From Caulobacterales bacterium (GTDB lineage Bacteria > Pseudomonadota > Alphaproteobacteria > Caulobacterales > Caulobacteraceae), in assembly GCA_947474395.1 (NCBI GenBank), contig CANJID010000011.1, positions 1 to 64,000 on the forward strand: a stretch of DNA of 64,000 nt, in the 5' to 3' direction. Position numbers and translations under genes: made by a program. Positions 1 to 11,146 of the stretch are shown here, piece by piece. The notes under the pieces were generated by a model. The model did not search any database and was not told the origin of the DNA. It saw nothing but the letters and a program-made list of their open reading frames with translations. Position 1 is the stretch's first letter; the number at the start of each line of letters is the position of its first letter.

Positions 1-107
1 GAGCCGAGGATCACGGCCAGGCACGACACGGCCAGGAGCGTGGCCAGGCTGCAGAAGACGACGAAGGTCGCGTCGGCGAAGGAGCGGCGGGCGCGGCGGT
101 TGAACAT
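1..107 (-). CDS. pstA: PstA, phosphate ABC transporter permease (5' part only)
   Basis: Only the first 35 codons lie in the window; the gene continues past base 1. The ATG at 107 is 12 bases beyond the pstC stop, the usual pstC-pstA order, and the translation opens with a basic stretch (MFNRRARRSFADA) followed by a hydrophobic segment, as expected for the cytoplasmic tail and first membrane helix of PstA. PstA pairs with PstC to form the inner-membrane channel of the high-affinity phosphate importer. The identification rests mainly on gene order, since the fragment is short. Confidence 0.75.
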   Translation of the reverse strand, partial: MFNRRARRSFADATFVVFCSLATLLAVSCLAVILG

Positions 108-119
108 CGGCGCGCTCCC

Positions 120-1079
120 TCAGACCTGCGGCGGCCGGCCCAGCAGGGCTCGGGCCAGGGCCAGGACGGCGAAGGTGATCATGAACAGCACCAGCCCCAG
201 GGCGATCAGGGCCGAGGTGTGCAGCTCCCCCGTCGCCTCTGCGAACTCGTTGGCGATGGTCGAGGCGATGGTCGAGCCCGAGTCGAACAGGGAGTGCGGG
301 AAGCCGTGGGCGTTGCCGATGACAAAGGTCACCGCCATGGTCTCGCCCAGCGCCCGGCCCAGGCCCAGCATCACCGCGCCGATGGCGCTGCGCTTGACGT
401 AGGGCAGTGTCACCGAGCCGATCACCTCGAGGGAGGTCGCGCCCATGCCGTAGGCGCTCTCGCGCAGCTTCACCGGCACGGTGAGGAAAAGCTCGCGCAG
501 GGTGGCGGCGATGAAGGGCAGGATCATGATCGCCAGGATCACCGAGGCGGTGAAGATGTTGGCCCCGTTGGGAACCCCGGAGACCAGGCTCTCCCAGATC
601 GAGCCCGGAGGCGCGGCCAGGATCAGCGGCAGCTGGACGTACTTGGCGAACAGGGGGGCGAACACGAACAGGCCCCACATGCCGTAGACGATCGAGGGGA
701 TGCCCGCGAGCAGCTCCACCGCGATGCCGATCGGGCGGCGCAGCAGGCGCGGGCAGAACTCGGTCAGGAACACCGCCACCCCGAAGGCGACGGGCAGCGC
801 CATGGCCAGGGACAGGAAGGCCGTCACCAGGGTGCCGACGATCGGACCCGCCGCCCCATAGACCTCGGTCACCGGGTTCCAGCGGCTGGTGGTGAAGAAG
901 GCGAAGCCGAACTTGTGGAAGGCGGGCCAGCCGCCGATGGCGAGGGCCACGATCACCCCGGCGAGCGCCGTCAGCAGGAAGGTGGCCGCCGAGAAGCACA
1001 CCGCCCGGAACAGCGGGTCCAGGGCCGCGCCCCTGGGCTTGGCGCGCCTCTCGGGAAGGGGGCTGGCGGCGGCGGTCAT
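120..1079 (-). CDS. pstC: PstC, phosphate ABC transporter permease
   Basis: This 319-residue protein is one of the two inner-membrane permeases of the PstSCAB phosphate importer. It has a basic N-terminal tail, about six hydrophobic segments, and the conserved cytoplasmic loop of this family (GLGRALGETMAVTFVIGN, roughly residues 240-257) that contacts the ATPase PstB. Length is normal for PstC. It is followed after 12 bases by pstA, and a Pho box lies upstream at 1228-1245, so expression is probably induced by PhoB under phosphate starvation. No convincing ribosome binding site precedes the ATG at 1079, so it may be coupled to translation of the 20-codon ORF just upstream. Confidence 0.95.
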   Translation of the reverse strand: MTAAASPLPERRAKPRGAALDPLFRAVCFSAATFLLTALAGVIVALAIGGWPAFHKFGFAFFTTSRWNPVTEVYGAAGPIVGTLVTAFLSLAMALPVAFGVAVFLTEFCPRLLRRPIGIAVELLAGIPSIVYGMWGLFVFAPLFAKYVQLPLILAAPPGSIWESLVSGVPNGANIFTASVILAIMILPFIAATLRELFLTVPVKLRESAYGMGATSLEVIGSVTLPYVKRSAIGAVMLGLGRALGETMAVTFVIGNAHGFPHSLFDSGSTIASTIANEFAEATGELHTSALIALGLVLFMITFAVLALARALLGRPPQV

Positions 1080-1104
1080 GAGCGGCTGGGTCCGGGGGCC
1101 GTGA

Positions 1105-1167
1105 TCACTTGGCGTAGACCGGCGCAGGCAGCATCGCGCACAGGGCGGCCATAAGCCTTCCGAACAT
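1105..1167 (-). CDS. 20-residue leader-like ORF upstream of pstC
   Basis: The ATG at 1167 is preceded on the minus strand by GGAGAG at a suitable distance, and the frame runs for 20 codons (MFGRLMAALCAMLPAPVYAK) before TGA, 25 bases ahead of pstC. It sits between the Pho box and pstC, so it is on the pst transcript. The peptide looks like a short secretion signal ending in PVYA-K. It could be a remnant of a pstS-like gene, a leader peptide, or a small membrane protein. I do not know a family for it. Confidence 0.45.
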   Translation of the reverse strand: MFGRLMAALCAMLPAPVYAK

Positions 1168-1227
1168 TACGCACTCTCCAGTTGCGGCTGGAGCTCCCCT
1201 GCCGCGAGGACCCTCTAGCCCGGCTAC

Positions 1228-1245
1228 ATCACAGTTCCATGACAG
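1228..1245 (-). promoter_or_regulatory. Pho box (PhoB operator) of the pst operon
   Basis: Read on the minus strand the sequence is CTGTCAT-GGAA-CTGTGAT, two 7-base direct repeats 4 bases apart, matching the PhoB consensus (CTGTCAT repeats with an AT-rich 4-base spacer) in all but one base of the repeats. It lies about 60 bases upstream of the 20-codon ORF and about 150 upstream of pstC, on the correct strand. Confidence 0.85.
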
Positions 1246-1298
1246 TCGGCCGGGCGGGGGCGCCGGAGCCAGAAACACCCCGACATTCGGAAGGCGCG

Positions 1299-3602
<2,304 letters not shown>

Positions 3603-3715
3603 GCAGCTCTCCCCCGAAACAAGTTGCGGAGATTGACGCAATCTCGTCTCGGACTGATTAACGGATCGCACGGCCAAGCTTGGGCCCAGCCGCTCGTTGC
3701 GTTAGGCGAAGACCC

Positions 3716-4288
3716 ATGAAGATCACGCCCCAATCCATCCCCGAGGTCCTGCTGATCGAGCCCGTTCGCCGGGGCGACGACCGCGGCTGGTTCTCGGAGA
3801 TTTTCCGCAAGCAAGCCTTGGCTGAAGCCGGCTTCACCCGTGAGTTCATCCAGGAGAACCACGCCTTCTCGGGCGCCAGGGGGACCACCCGGGCCCTGCA
3901 CTTCCAGATCCCGCCCAGCGCCCAGGACAAGCTGGTGGGTCCGATCCGGGGGGTGATCGTCGATGTCGCGGTGGATATCCGCCACGGCTCCCCGACCTTC
4001 GGCAAGCACGTGGCCGTAGAGCTGGACGCGGCGACCGGCGCGCAACTGCTGGTCCCGAAGGGCTTCGCCCACGGCTACCAGACCCTGACCGACGACTGCG
4101 AGGTGCTCTACAAGGTCAGCGCCTACTACGACCCCACGACCGAGCGGGGTCTTCGCTGGAACGATGTGGGGATCGATTGGCCCATCACGGGCGAGGACGT
4201 GATCGTCCACCCCCGCGACGCCGCCTGGCCGACCCTGGCCGAAGCCGAGGTCTATTTCCGCTACGGCGAGGTCAATTCTTATCTTTAG
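3716..4288 (+). CDS. rfbC: dTDP-4-dehydrorhamnose 3,5-epimerase
   Basis: This 190-residue protein matches RfbC/RmlC over its whole length. It epimerises dTDP-4-keto-6-deoxyglucose at C3 and C5, the third step of dTDP-L-rhamnose synthesis in the cytoplasm. Visible family motifs are RGDDRGWFSE near the N-terminus, the catalytic His segment ENHAFSGARGTTRALHFQ, and VPKGFAHGYQTL. The start MKITPQSIPEVL at 3716 is the usual RfbC start. It converges with rfbD, and a nested hairpin lies between them. It is divergent from the sensor kinase. Confidence 0.95.
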   Translation: MKITPQSIPEVLLIEPVRRGDDRGWFSEIFRKQALAEAGFTREFIQENHAFSGARGTTRALHFQIPPSAQDKLVGPIRGVIVDVAVDIRHGSPTFGKHVAVELDAATGAQLLVPKGFAHGYQTLTDDCEVLYKVSAYYDPTTERGLRWNDVGIDWPITGEDVIVHPRDAAWPTLAEAEVYFRYGEVNSYL

Positions 4289-4334
4289 AGCGCGTTCGAG
4301 CGGCGAAACCGCTCACACTTTCGCCTAACGCGCT
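4289..4334. terminator. Nested hairpin between convergent rfbC and rfbD
   Basis: Outer arms AGCGCGTT and AACGCGCT (4289-4296 and 4327-4334) enclose a perfect inner hairpin GAGCGG-CGAAA-CCGCTC (4298-4314). The position between two convergent stop codons suggests a bidirectional transcription stop, although there is no long T run and the outer arm overlaps the rfbD stop region. Confidence 0.5.
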
Positions 4335-5212
4335 TTCGGTCCGACCAGCTCGTCGAGGCACAGGCCGAGCGCCTCGCGCCACGGGCGGGGCGTCAGGCCG
4401 GTGACGGTCGTGAACTTCGCGGTGTCGAGCCGCGAATTGGCGGGCCGGGCAGCCGGCGTCGGGAATTCGGCGGTCGTGATGCGGCGCACCCGCGCGGAGG
4501 GACCGCCCCGCGCCTTGGAATCCTCGAAGATCGCCTCGGCGAAGTCGGCCCAGGTCGCCTCGCCGCCGTTGCTGAAGTGGAAGACGCCCCGCGCCGCCTC
4601 GTCTTCGGCGACCAGGCGCGCGCCCAGCGCCAGCACCGCCTCGGCCAGGTCCCGAGCCCAGGTCGGGCGGCCGCGTTGGTCGGCTACCACGCCCAATTCC
4701 TCGCGGGTCTCGGCGAGGCGCAGCATGGTCCTGACGAAATTGGCCCCCTCGGCGCTGTAGACCCAGGCGGTGCGCACCACCGCCGCCCGCGCCCCGCTCT
4801 GAAGGACGGCCGCCTCCCCCGCCGCCTTGGACCGGCCGTAGGCGTTCACCGGAGCTATGGGATCGGTCTCCAGGTAGGGCCCGGCCTTGGAGCCGTCGAA
4901 CACATAGTCGGTGGAGACATGCACCAGGGCCGCCCCGGCCTTGGCGCAGGCCCGCGCCAGGGCGCCCGGCCCCTCGGCGTTGACGAGGTGGGCGAGGTCC
5001 GCCTCGGTCTCGGCCTTGTCCACGGCGGTATAGGCGGCGGCGTTGATCACCAGGTCCGGACGCCGCTCTGCGACCAGGGCGGCCAGGGTCTGCGGCTCGG
5101 CGAGGTCGATCTGCGGGCGGGCGGCGAACTCGAGCGTGCTGCCCGAGGGCGCCCCGAGCCGCTCCAGCTCGCGGGCGAGTTGGCCGTTTCGCCCGATCAC
5201 CAGGATGCGCAC
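4325..5212 (-). CDS. rfbD: dTDP-4-dehydrorhamnose reductase
   Basis: This 295-residue short-chain-dehydrogenase family enzyme reduces dTDP-4-keto-L-rhamnose to dTDP-L-rhamnose with NAD(P)H, the last step of the pathway. It has the N-terminal nucleotide-binding motif (GRNGQLARE), the segment NAAAYTAVDKAE, the STDYVFDG motif, and the catalytic YGRSKAAGE (Tyr-x3-Lys). The start is GTG at 5212 (MRILVIGR). It follows rfbB by 12 bases on the same strand, so the two are co-transcribed leftwards. Confidence 0.95.
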   Translation of the reverse strand: MRILVIGRNGQLARELERLGAPSGSTLEFAARPQIDLAEPQTLAALVAERRPDLVINAAAYTAVDKAETEADLAHLVNAEGPGALARACAKAGAALVHVSTDYVFDGSKAGPYLETDPIAPVNAYGRSKAAGEAAVLQSGARAAVVRTAWVYSAEGANFVRTMLRLAETREELGVVADQRGRPTWARDLAEAVLALGARLVAEDEAARGVFHFSNGGEATWADFAEAIFEDSKARGGPSARVRRITTAEFPTPAARPANSRLDTAKFTTVTGLTPRPWREALGLCLDELVGPKAR

Positions 5213-5224
5213 GGCCGCTATGCC

Positions 5225-6292
5225 TCAGCCGGCGGCGGCGCTGGCGGGCAGGCCCAGGCGCTGGCCGCCGTAGCGGGCCCGCAGCGGCTCCCACCAGTCC
5301 CGGTGCGCGATGTACCAGGCCACCGTGGCCTCCAGTCCGCTCTCGAAGGTCTCGCCCGCGCGCCAGCCCAGCTCGCGCTCGATCTTGGCGCTGTCGATGG
5401 CGTAGCGGCGGTCGTGGCCGGGCCGGTCGGCCACGAACTTGATCAGGCCGCGCCGAGGCCCGATCGCGGCGTCAGGCGCCAGACGGTCGAGGGCGGCGCA
5501 GACCGCGTCCACCACCTGCATGTTGGTGCGCTCGGCCCCGCCGCCGATGTTGTAGCTCTCGCCCGGCAGGCCCTGTTCAAGCACGAGCTGAAGCGCGGCG
5601 GCATGGTCATCCACGTGCAGCCAGTCGCGGACATTGCCGCCGTCCCCGTAGACCGGCAGGGGCAGGCCGGTCAGGCCGTTGATGATCATCAGGGGGATCA
5701 GCTTCTCGGGAAACTGATAGGCGCCGTAGTTGTTCGAGCAGTTGGAGACCATCACCGGCAGGCCGTAGGTCTCCCCCCAGGCCATGGTCAGGTGGTCGGC
5801 CGCCGCCTTGGTGGCCGAATAGGGCGAGCGGGGGGAATAGGCGGTCTCCTCGGTGAAGAGGCCGGTCTCGCCCAGGCTGCCGTACACCTCGTCGGTGGAG
5901 ACGTGCAGGAAGCGGAACGCCTCCCGGGCCGCGCCGGTCAGCCCGCTCCAGTGCTTCAGCGCCGCCTGCAGCAGGACATAGGCGCCCACCACATTGGTGT
6001 TGAGGAAGTCCCCGGGCCCTGTGATCGAGCGGTCCACGTGGGTCTCGGCCGCCAGGTTGATCACCGCCTCGGGGCGGAAGCGGGCGAACACCGCCTCCAC
6101 CGCCGCCGCATCAGCGATATCGGCCTGGACGAAGCTGTAGCGGGCGTCGGCCTCGATCGTCGCCACCGACGCGAGGGAGGCGGCGTAGGTCAGCTTGTCG
6201 AGGTTGACGACCTCATGGCCGGACCCTGCGATGAGCCGCCGGCACAGGGCCGAGCCGATGAAGCCCGCTCCGCCAGTCACCAGGATGCGCAA
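5225..6292 (-). CDS. rfbB: dTDP-glucose 4,6-dehydratase
   Basis: This 355-residue enzyme converts dTDP-glucose to dTDP-4-keto-6-deoxyglucose, step two of dTDP-rhamnose synthesis. It shows the Rossmann motif TGGAGFIGSALCR, the AAETHVDRSI segment, HVSTDEVYG, the catalytic YSATKAAADHL (Tyr-x3-Lys) and NCSNNYGAYQFPEKLIP. The start is TTG at 6292 with GGAGAG upstream. It is divergent from rfbA, the step-one enzyme, and the 134 bases between them must hold both promoters. Confidence 0.96.
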   Translation of the reverse strand: MRILVTGGAGFIGSALCRRLIAGSGHEVVNLDKLTYAASLASVATIEADARYSFVQADIADAAAVEAVFARFRPEAVINLAAETHVDRSITGPGDFLNTNVVGAYVLLQAALKHWSGLTGAAREAFRFLHVSTDEVYGSLGETGLFTEETAYSPRSPYSATKAAADHLTMAWGETYGLPVMVSNCSNNYGAYQFPEKLIPLMIINGLTGLPLPVYGDGGNVRDWLHVDDHAAALQLVLEQGLPGESYNIGGGAERTNMQVVDAVCAALDRLAPDAAIGPRRGLIKFVADRPGHDRRYAIDSAKIERELGWRAGETFESGLEATVAWYIAHRDWWEPLRARYGGQRLGLPASAAAG

Positions 6293-6426
6293 GGGGTTCT
6301 CTCCGTCTGAAACAATCGGGCAAATCCTTTTAGGTATTAGGCTCGCTCACGCCAACCGGCTGAGGCTTTGGGTTTGCCAAAGCCGGCCGCCCGACCCATT
6401 TTGGCGAAAAGCAGGTTACGGGGCGC

Positions 6427-7305
6427 ATGAAGGGTATCGTACTGGCGGGCGGTTCAGGGACGCGGCTCTATCCGGCGACCCGCGCCGTGTGCAAGCAGCT
6501 GCTGCCGATCTACGACAAGCCGATGATCTACTACCCGATCTCGACCCTGATGGAGGCCGGGATCCGGGAGATACTGATCATCTCCACCCCCCGCGACCTG
6601 CCCCTGTTCGAGCATATGCTGGGCGACGGTTCCGAATGGGGCGTGAGCTTCAGCTACGCCGTGCAGGACCAGCCGCGCGGTCTGGCCGACGCCTTCATCG
6701 TCGGGGAAAAGTTCGTCAACGGCGACCCCTGCGCCCTGATCCTGGGGGACAATCTGTTTTTCGGCCAGGGGCTGGCGAACCTCCTGAAGCAGGCGCGCGG
6801 CCATCGCGATGGGGCCCTGGTGTTCGCCTATCGGGTCAGCGACGCCCAGCGCTACGGGGTCGTGGAGTTCGACGAGACCGACCGGGCGCTGTCGCTGGAG
6901 GAGAAGCCGGTCGCGCCACGGTCGAACTGGGCGGTTACGGGGCTCTACTTCTACGACGCGGAAGTGACGGAGATCGCCAGGAACCTGAAGCCCTCCTCCC
7001 GGGGCGAGCTGGAGATCACGGACGTCAACCGAATCTACCTGGATCGGGGCGCCCTGTCGGTACGCAAGCTCGGCCGGGACAACGCCTGGCTGGATACCGG
7101 CACCCACGATTCCCTGCTGGAAGCGTCGAACTTCATCCGGGCGATCGAGGACCGGCAGGGACTGAAGGTCGCCTGCCCCGAGGAGATCGCCCTTGGGCAG
7201 GACTGGATCACCGCGGACGCCGTCGCCGCCATCGGCCAGTCCATGAAGACGACCGACTACGGCCGCTACCTGCTGGAGATCGCGCGGGAGCGCCAGAAGG
7301 CCTAG
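6427..7305 (+). CDS. rfbA: Glucose-1-phosphate thymidylyltransferase
   Basis: This 292-residue enzyme joins dTTP and glucose-1-phosphate to make dTDP-glucose, the first committed step of dTDP-rhamnose synthesis. It has the nucleotidyltransferase signature [38 protein letters not shown] and the [10 protein letters not shown] segment. Length is normal for RfbA/RmlA. Its TAG stop overlaps, within a CTAG, the stop codon of the convergent ABC ATPase gene, so the two genes end inside each other and there is no room for a terminator. Confidence 0.96.
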   Translation: MKGIVLAGGSGTRLYPATRAVCKQLLPIYDKPMIYYPISTLMEAGIREILIISTPRDLPLFEHMLGDGSEWGVSFSYAVQDQPRGLADAFIVGEKFVNGDPCALILGDNLFFGQGLANLLKQARGHRDGALVFAYRVSDAQRYGVVEFDETDRALSLEEKPVAPRSNWAVTGLYFYDAEVTEIARNLKPSSRGELEITDVNRIYLDRGALSVRKLGRDNAWLDTGTHDSLLEASNFIRAIEDRQGLKVACPEEIALGQDWITADAVAAIGQSMKTTDYGRYLLEIARERQKA

Positions 7306-8090
7306 CTTCCGGGAACGACCTCGCTCCCCAGCTGCTCCACCACGTGGGGAGCGGCGGACATGGCCTCCAGCACTTCCGACGTCTCGCCGAAGTGCAGCAC
7401 CTCGCCGTGGTGCAGCACCAGCAGGCGATTGCAGAACCGCCGGATCAGGTCTGGCGCGTGGCTGGCGAAGACCATGGCGCGGGCCTTTGTGACGAGCTCG
7501 AGGATGCGCTCCTCGGCCTTGATCATGAACTCGGCGTCCCCGGTGGAGAGCCATTCGTCCATCAGGAGGATGTCCGGCTGGAAGGCGGTGGCCACCGAGA
7601 ACATCATCCGCCCGATCATCCCGGACGAATAGGTCTTGATCGGCAGGTCGATGAAGCTGCCCAGGCCGGAGAACTCGACGATGCCCTCGAAGGCCGCCTT
7701 GATCTCGGCGTAGGTCTTCCCGCGGTACATGCCGAGGAGGAAGATGTTCTCCCGGCCCGTGGCCTCCACATCGAGGCCGAGCCCCACGTCGAAGAAGGTC
7801 GAGATCACCGCGCCGCTGGAATCGATATGGCCGGAGGTCGGCTTGTAGATGCCCGCCAGGGTGCGCAGCAGGCTCGATTTGCCCGAGCCGTTGTGGCCCA
7901 TCAGGCCCAGGCGGTCGCCCTCGTTGAGGGTGAAGGTCACCCCGTTCAGGGCGCGGACCACCACCATGTTGTGGTCCTGCCCCATCCGGCCGCCGACCGA
8001 GAGTCCCCGCACCACGGCGCGGCGCAGCGATCGGGCGGCGATGCCGTAGACCGGATATTCCAGGCAGACCTCGTGCGCCGACAAAGCCAT
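7302..8090 (-). CDS. wzt: Polysaccharide/O-antigen ABC exporter, ATP-binding subunit (Wzt/KpsT type)
   Basis: This 262-residue ATPase has Walker [10 protein letters not shown], the degenerate signature YSSGMIGR typical of polysaccharide exporters, Walker B ILLMDEW and the switch His in FASHAPDLI. It powers export of undecaprenyl-linked glycan across the inner membrane with the permease encoded 4 bases upstream. It lacks the long C-terminal carbohydrate-binding domain of some Wzt proteins, so it resembles the short RfbE/KpsT form. Beside rhamnose genes and near perosamine genes, its likely cargo is O-antigen, by inference. Confidence 0.9.
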   Translation of the reverse strand: MALSAHEVCLEYPVYGIAARSLRRAVVRGLSVGGRMGQDHNMVVVRALNGVTFTLNEGDRLGLMGHNGSGKSSLLRTLAGIYKPTSGHIDSSGAVISTFFDVGLGLDVEATGRENIFLLGMYRGKTYAEIKAAFEGIVEFSGLGSFIDLPIKTYSSGMIGRMMFSVATAFQPDILLMDEWLSTGDAEFMIKAEERILELVTKARAMVFASHAPDLIRRFCNRLLVLHHGEVLHFGETSEVLEAMSAAPHVVEQLGSEVVPGS

Positions 8091-8094
8091 GCGG

Positions 8095-8898
8095 TCAGAC
8101 CCAGAACACGATGCGGTCGCGACCCCAGCGAAAGGCCAGGGCCGCGATCACCAGCCCGACCACCGCGATCCCGCCGACCACTGCATAGCTTTGCCAGGCG
8201 AGCGGCCCGCCTAGCAGCGGCTGCCGGAACAGGGCGATCAGGTGGTAGAACGGGTTGGAATAGATGAAGGCGCCGCGCCCTGACGCGTCTTCCGCCCGCC
8301 AGAAGATCGGCGTCAGGAACATGATGAACTGCAGCAGGTTCGTCACGATCTGCGGCACGTCGCGGAACCGCACCCCCAGCATGGCCAGGATGGCGATGGC
8401 CGGCAGCAGGGCGATCGCCACCAGGAACAGGTTCAGGAACGCCGGCACGATGCCCCAGGGATGGAGCTGGCCGGTCAGCACCAGGATCAGGATCAGCACC
8501 AGGAGGTTGTGGGCCATGATGATCGCCTGCCGGAAAAGCACCCTGAATACGTGCGACAGCAGGGGCAGGCGCACGTTGCGGATCACCCCGGCCGCCGCGA
8601 TGAAGGCGGTGGAGGCCTCGGACAGGACCTGGAACACGAAGGCCCAGACCACCAGCCCGGTCATCAGATAAGCCAGGTAGGTCTGGTAAGGTATGTGGAA
8701 CAAGGCGGCGTACATGAAGCTGACGCCCAGCCCCGTCGCGGCCAGGTTCGCCGTCAGCCACAGGGGGCCGAGGATCGAGCCCCGATAGCGCATCCGGGTG
8801 TCGTGCAGGGCCATCAGCCAGCCCAGGGAGAGGGCGGCGCGAAGCTCGCTCGGCGCCGACGGCCCCGCCTTGCTGACAGCCATACCCGGAAACGTCAT
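8095..8898 (-). CDS. wzm: Polysaccharide/O-antigen ABC exporter, permease (Wzm type, ABC-2 family)
   Basis: This 267-residue ABC-2 permease has about six hydrophobic segments after a cytoplasmic N-terminus containing the conserved DTRMRYRGSILGPLW stretch seen in Wzm/KpsM proteins. Near the C-terminus it has TPIFWRAED and IYSNPFYHLIALFRQPLL, both typical. It forms the membrane channel for the ATPase encoded immediately downstream. The ATG at 8898 is preceded by AAGGA at a good distance. It is divergent from the DUF3604 gene. Confidence 0.92.
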   Translation of the reverse strand: MTFPGMAVSKAGPSAPSELRAALSLGWLMALHDTRMRYRGSILGPLWLTANLAATGLGVSFMYAALFHIPYQTYLAYLMTGLVVWAFVFQVLSEASTAFIAAAGVIRNVRLPLLSHVFRVLFRQAIIMAHNLLVLILILVLTGQLHPWGIVPAFLNLFLVAIALLPAIAILAMLGVRFRDVPQIVTNLLQFIMFLTPIFWRAEDASGRGAFIYSNPFYHLIALFRQPLLGGPLAWQSYAVVGGIAVVGLVIAALAFRWGRDRIVFWV

Positions 8899-9271
8899 TG
8901 CGTCCTTGATCCCGACATTTCCGACGCTCCCGCTGGGAGGGCGGAGGGCCCGCCCGCGCGGGGCTGACGTACGCAGGCGCCCGTCCCGAAACTCGAGCCG
9001 TCGTGTATCCGATCGACGGCGCTGCGGGAAGGGCGCGGAGGGGCGCAGGCCCTCGCGATCCGCCGGCCCGCCCAGCGCATTGTGAATTCGGATTCAGTTA
9101 GGCGTCGACGCCGAAATCGATCTCGGCCAAGCTCCGCCCGCCGGCGGGAGCACGTCGCCCGCCCGCAAGCTTTCGCCGCCCCCTCGCCAGGGTCGGCCGC
9201 GTGGACGGTCCGCAGGGTCGCGTTCGGGTAAGCGTACAAAAAAAGCAGCCAAATATTCGGGGGAAGCATCC
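8899..9271. other. Divergent intergenic region between wzm and the DUF3604 gene
   Basis: About 370 bases with no credible ORF. It must carry promoters for both flanking genes. A GGGGGAAG ribosome binding site lies just before the DUF3604 start, and an A-rich run lies at about 9237-9245. I see no terminator, repeat or RNA gene in it. Confidence 0.5.
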
Positions 9272-11146
9272 ATGACCACGAGAACGCGCCGCGTTGCAAA
9301 ATTCGGGATAGCCGCCAGGGCCCTGGCCGTCTCCGGGGCGCTCGTCTGGAGCTTGGCCGCCGCGGGCGCCGCGCAGGCGGCGCAAGGCGCGCGGTCGACC
9401 CAACTCTACTGGGGCGAGACCCACCTCCACACCACCTTCTCCACCGACGGCTATGTGGCCAGCCCCAACGCCATCCAGCCCGAGCAGGCCTATCGCTACG
9501 CGCGGGGCCTCCCGGTCATCCATCCGACCGTCAAGAACCGGGTCCGCATCAAGCGCCCGCTCGATTTCCTGATCGTGACGGATCACTCCGACTACGCGGG
9601 CCTGCAGGTCATGCTGAACCGCAACGAGCCGGGCCTGCTGGCCACCGACACCGGCAAGCGCCTGAGCGAACTGTTCAAGACCAATCCTGGGGTGGTGGCG
9701 GGGCTGACCCGGGGCGTCGGCCAGATCACCGAGCCGCAGATGAAGGCCGCCTACAGGCCGGTGGCCGCCGTGACCTGGCTGGAAACCGTCGAGGCCGCCG
9801 AGCGCAACAACATGCCCGGCAAGTTCACCGCCTTCGCGGGGTGGGAATATTCGCCCACGCCGGACGGCCGCAACCTGCACCGCAACGTCTTCAGCTCGGC
9901 CCCGGCGGAGGCGCTGCGCAAAATCGTCCCCTACAGCACCCTCGACAGCCTGCGGCCGGAGGATCTCTGGGCCTGGCTGCAGAAGCAGTCGGACGCCCTG
10001 AAGATCGATTTCATCGCCATTCCGCACAATTCGAACATGTCCGACGGGCTGATGTTCCAGGCGGTCGACAGCGATGGCCGCCCCATCACCGCCGACTATG
10101 CCCGCACGCGCTCGCGCTGGGAGCCGGCCGTGGAGGTGACCCAGCTCAAGGGCACGTCCGAGGCCCATCCGGAGCTGTCGCCCAACGATCCCTTCGCCGG
10201 CTTCGAGCTCTACAACGGGCGGTTCTCGCCCGCGATCAAGCCGCGGGCGACCAAGGCCGACTACGCGCGCTACGCCCTGATGCTGGGGCTGAAGATCGAG
10301 CAGGATGTCGGGGTGAACCCCTACAAGTTCGGCCTGGTCGCCGGGTCCGACATCCACGTCGGCCTCTCCAGCACGGACGAGGACGCCTTCGTCGGCGCCA
10401 CGGTGGCCGCTTCCCTGCCGGAGGAGCGCAACCGCAACCGCACCGGCAACAACTTCGCGGTCTGGGGCCTGTCGGCCTCCGGGACCACCGCCGTCTGGGC
10501 GCCCGAGAACACCCGCACCGGCATCTTCGGCGCCTTCAAGCGCAAGGAGGTCTACGGCACCTCCGGGACCCGCATCCAGCTTCGAGTGTTCGGCGGGTTC
10601 GCATTCCCGGCGGGGGCGGCGGGCGCCCCGGACATCGCCCGGGTCGGCTACGGCGGCGGGGTGCCCATGGGCGGCGACCTGACCAACGCGCCGGCCGGAA
10701 AGGCGCCGCAGCTTCTCATCCGCGCGGTGAAGGACCCGATCGGCGCCAATCTCGACCGCGTCCAGGTGGTCAAGGGTTGGCTCGACGCCAAGGGCGAGAC
10801 CCACGAGAAGATCTACAACGTCGCCTGGTCGGGCGGCCGTAAGCTGGACGCCGCGGGCTCCCTGGCGGCGGTGGGCGACACGGTGGATCTGGCGACGGCC
10901 AAGTACACAAACACCATCGGCGCGCCGCAGCTGGCGGTGGTGTGGAAGGACCCGGACTTCAATCCGGCCCAGCGCACCTTCTATTACGTCCGCGTGCTGG
11001 AGATCCCGACCCCGCGCCAGCAGGTGTTCGACGCCCTGGCGCTCGGTCTTTCGGTGGATGAGATCCGCAAGATCGGCGTGCCGCCCAGCATCCAGGAGCG
11101 GGCCTATTCCTCGCCGATCTGGTACACGCCGGCCCGGCGGCGGTAA
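9272..11146 (+). CDS. Secreted DUF3604 (PHP-like metallohydrolase) protein
   Basis: This 624-residue protein has a signal peptide (residues 1 to about 37, ending AAGAAQAAQ). The mature part opens with the PHP-like metal-binding motif GETHLHTTFSTDG, followed by LDFLIVTDHSDY and later by SDIHVG, so metal ligands are visible and a hydrolase activity is plausible, though the substrate is not known. It ends with the family's tail on protein expression (IWYTPAR). It overlaps by one base the next gene, a parvulin-type isomerase, then a HupE/UreJ protein; this trio seems to travel together. Confidence 0.88.
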   Translation: MTTRTRRVAKFGIAARALAVSGALVWSLAAAGAAQAAQGARSTQLYWGETHLHTTFSTDGYVASPNAIQPEQAYRYARGLPVIHPTVKNRVRIKRPLDFLIVTDHSDYAGLQVMLNRNEPGLLATDTGKRLSELFKTNPGVVAGLTRGVGQITEPQMKAAYRPVAAVTWLETVEAAERNNMPGKFTAFAGWEYSPTPDGRNLHRNVFSSAPAEALRKIVPYSTLDSLRPEDLWAWLQKQSDALKIDFIAIPHNSNMSDGLMFQAVDSDGRPITADYARTRSRWEPAVEVTQLKGTSEAHPELSPNDPFAGFELYNGRFSPAIKPRATKADYARYALMLGLKIEQDVGVNPYKFGLVAGSDIHVGLSSTDEDAFVGATVAASLPEERNRNRTGNNFAVWGLSASGTTAVWAPENTRTGIFGAFKRKEVYGTSGTRIQLRVFGGFAFPAGAAGAPDIARVGYGGGVPMGGDLTNAPAGKAPQLLIRAVKDPIGANLDRVQVVKGWLDAKGETHEKIYNVAWSGGRKLDAAGSLAAVGDTVDLATAKYTNTIGAPQLAVVWKDPDFNPAQRTFYYVRVLEIPTPRQQVFDALALGLSVDEIRKIGVPPSIQERAYSSPIWYTPARRR

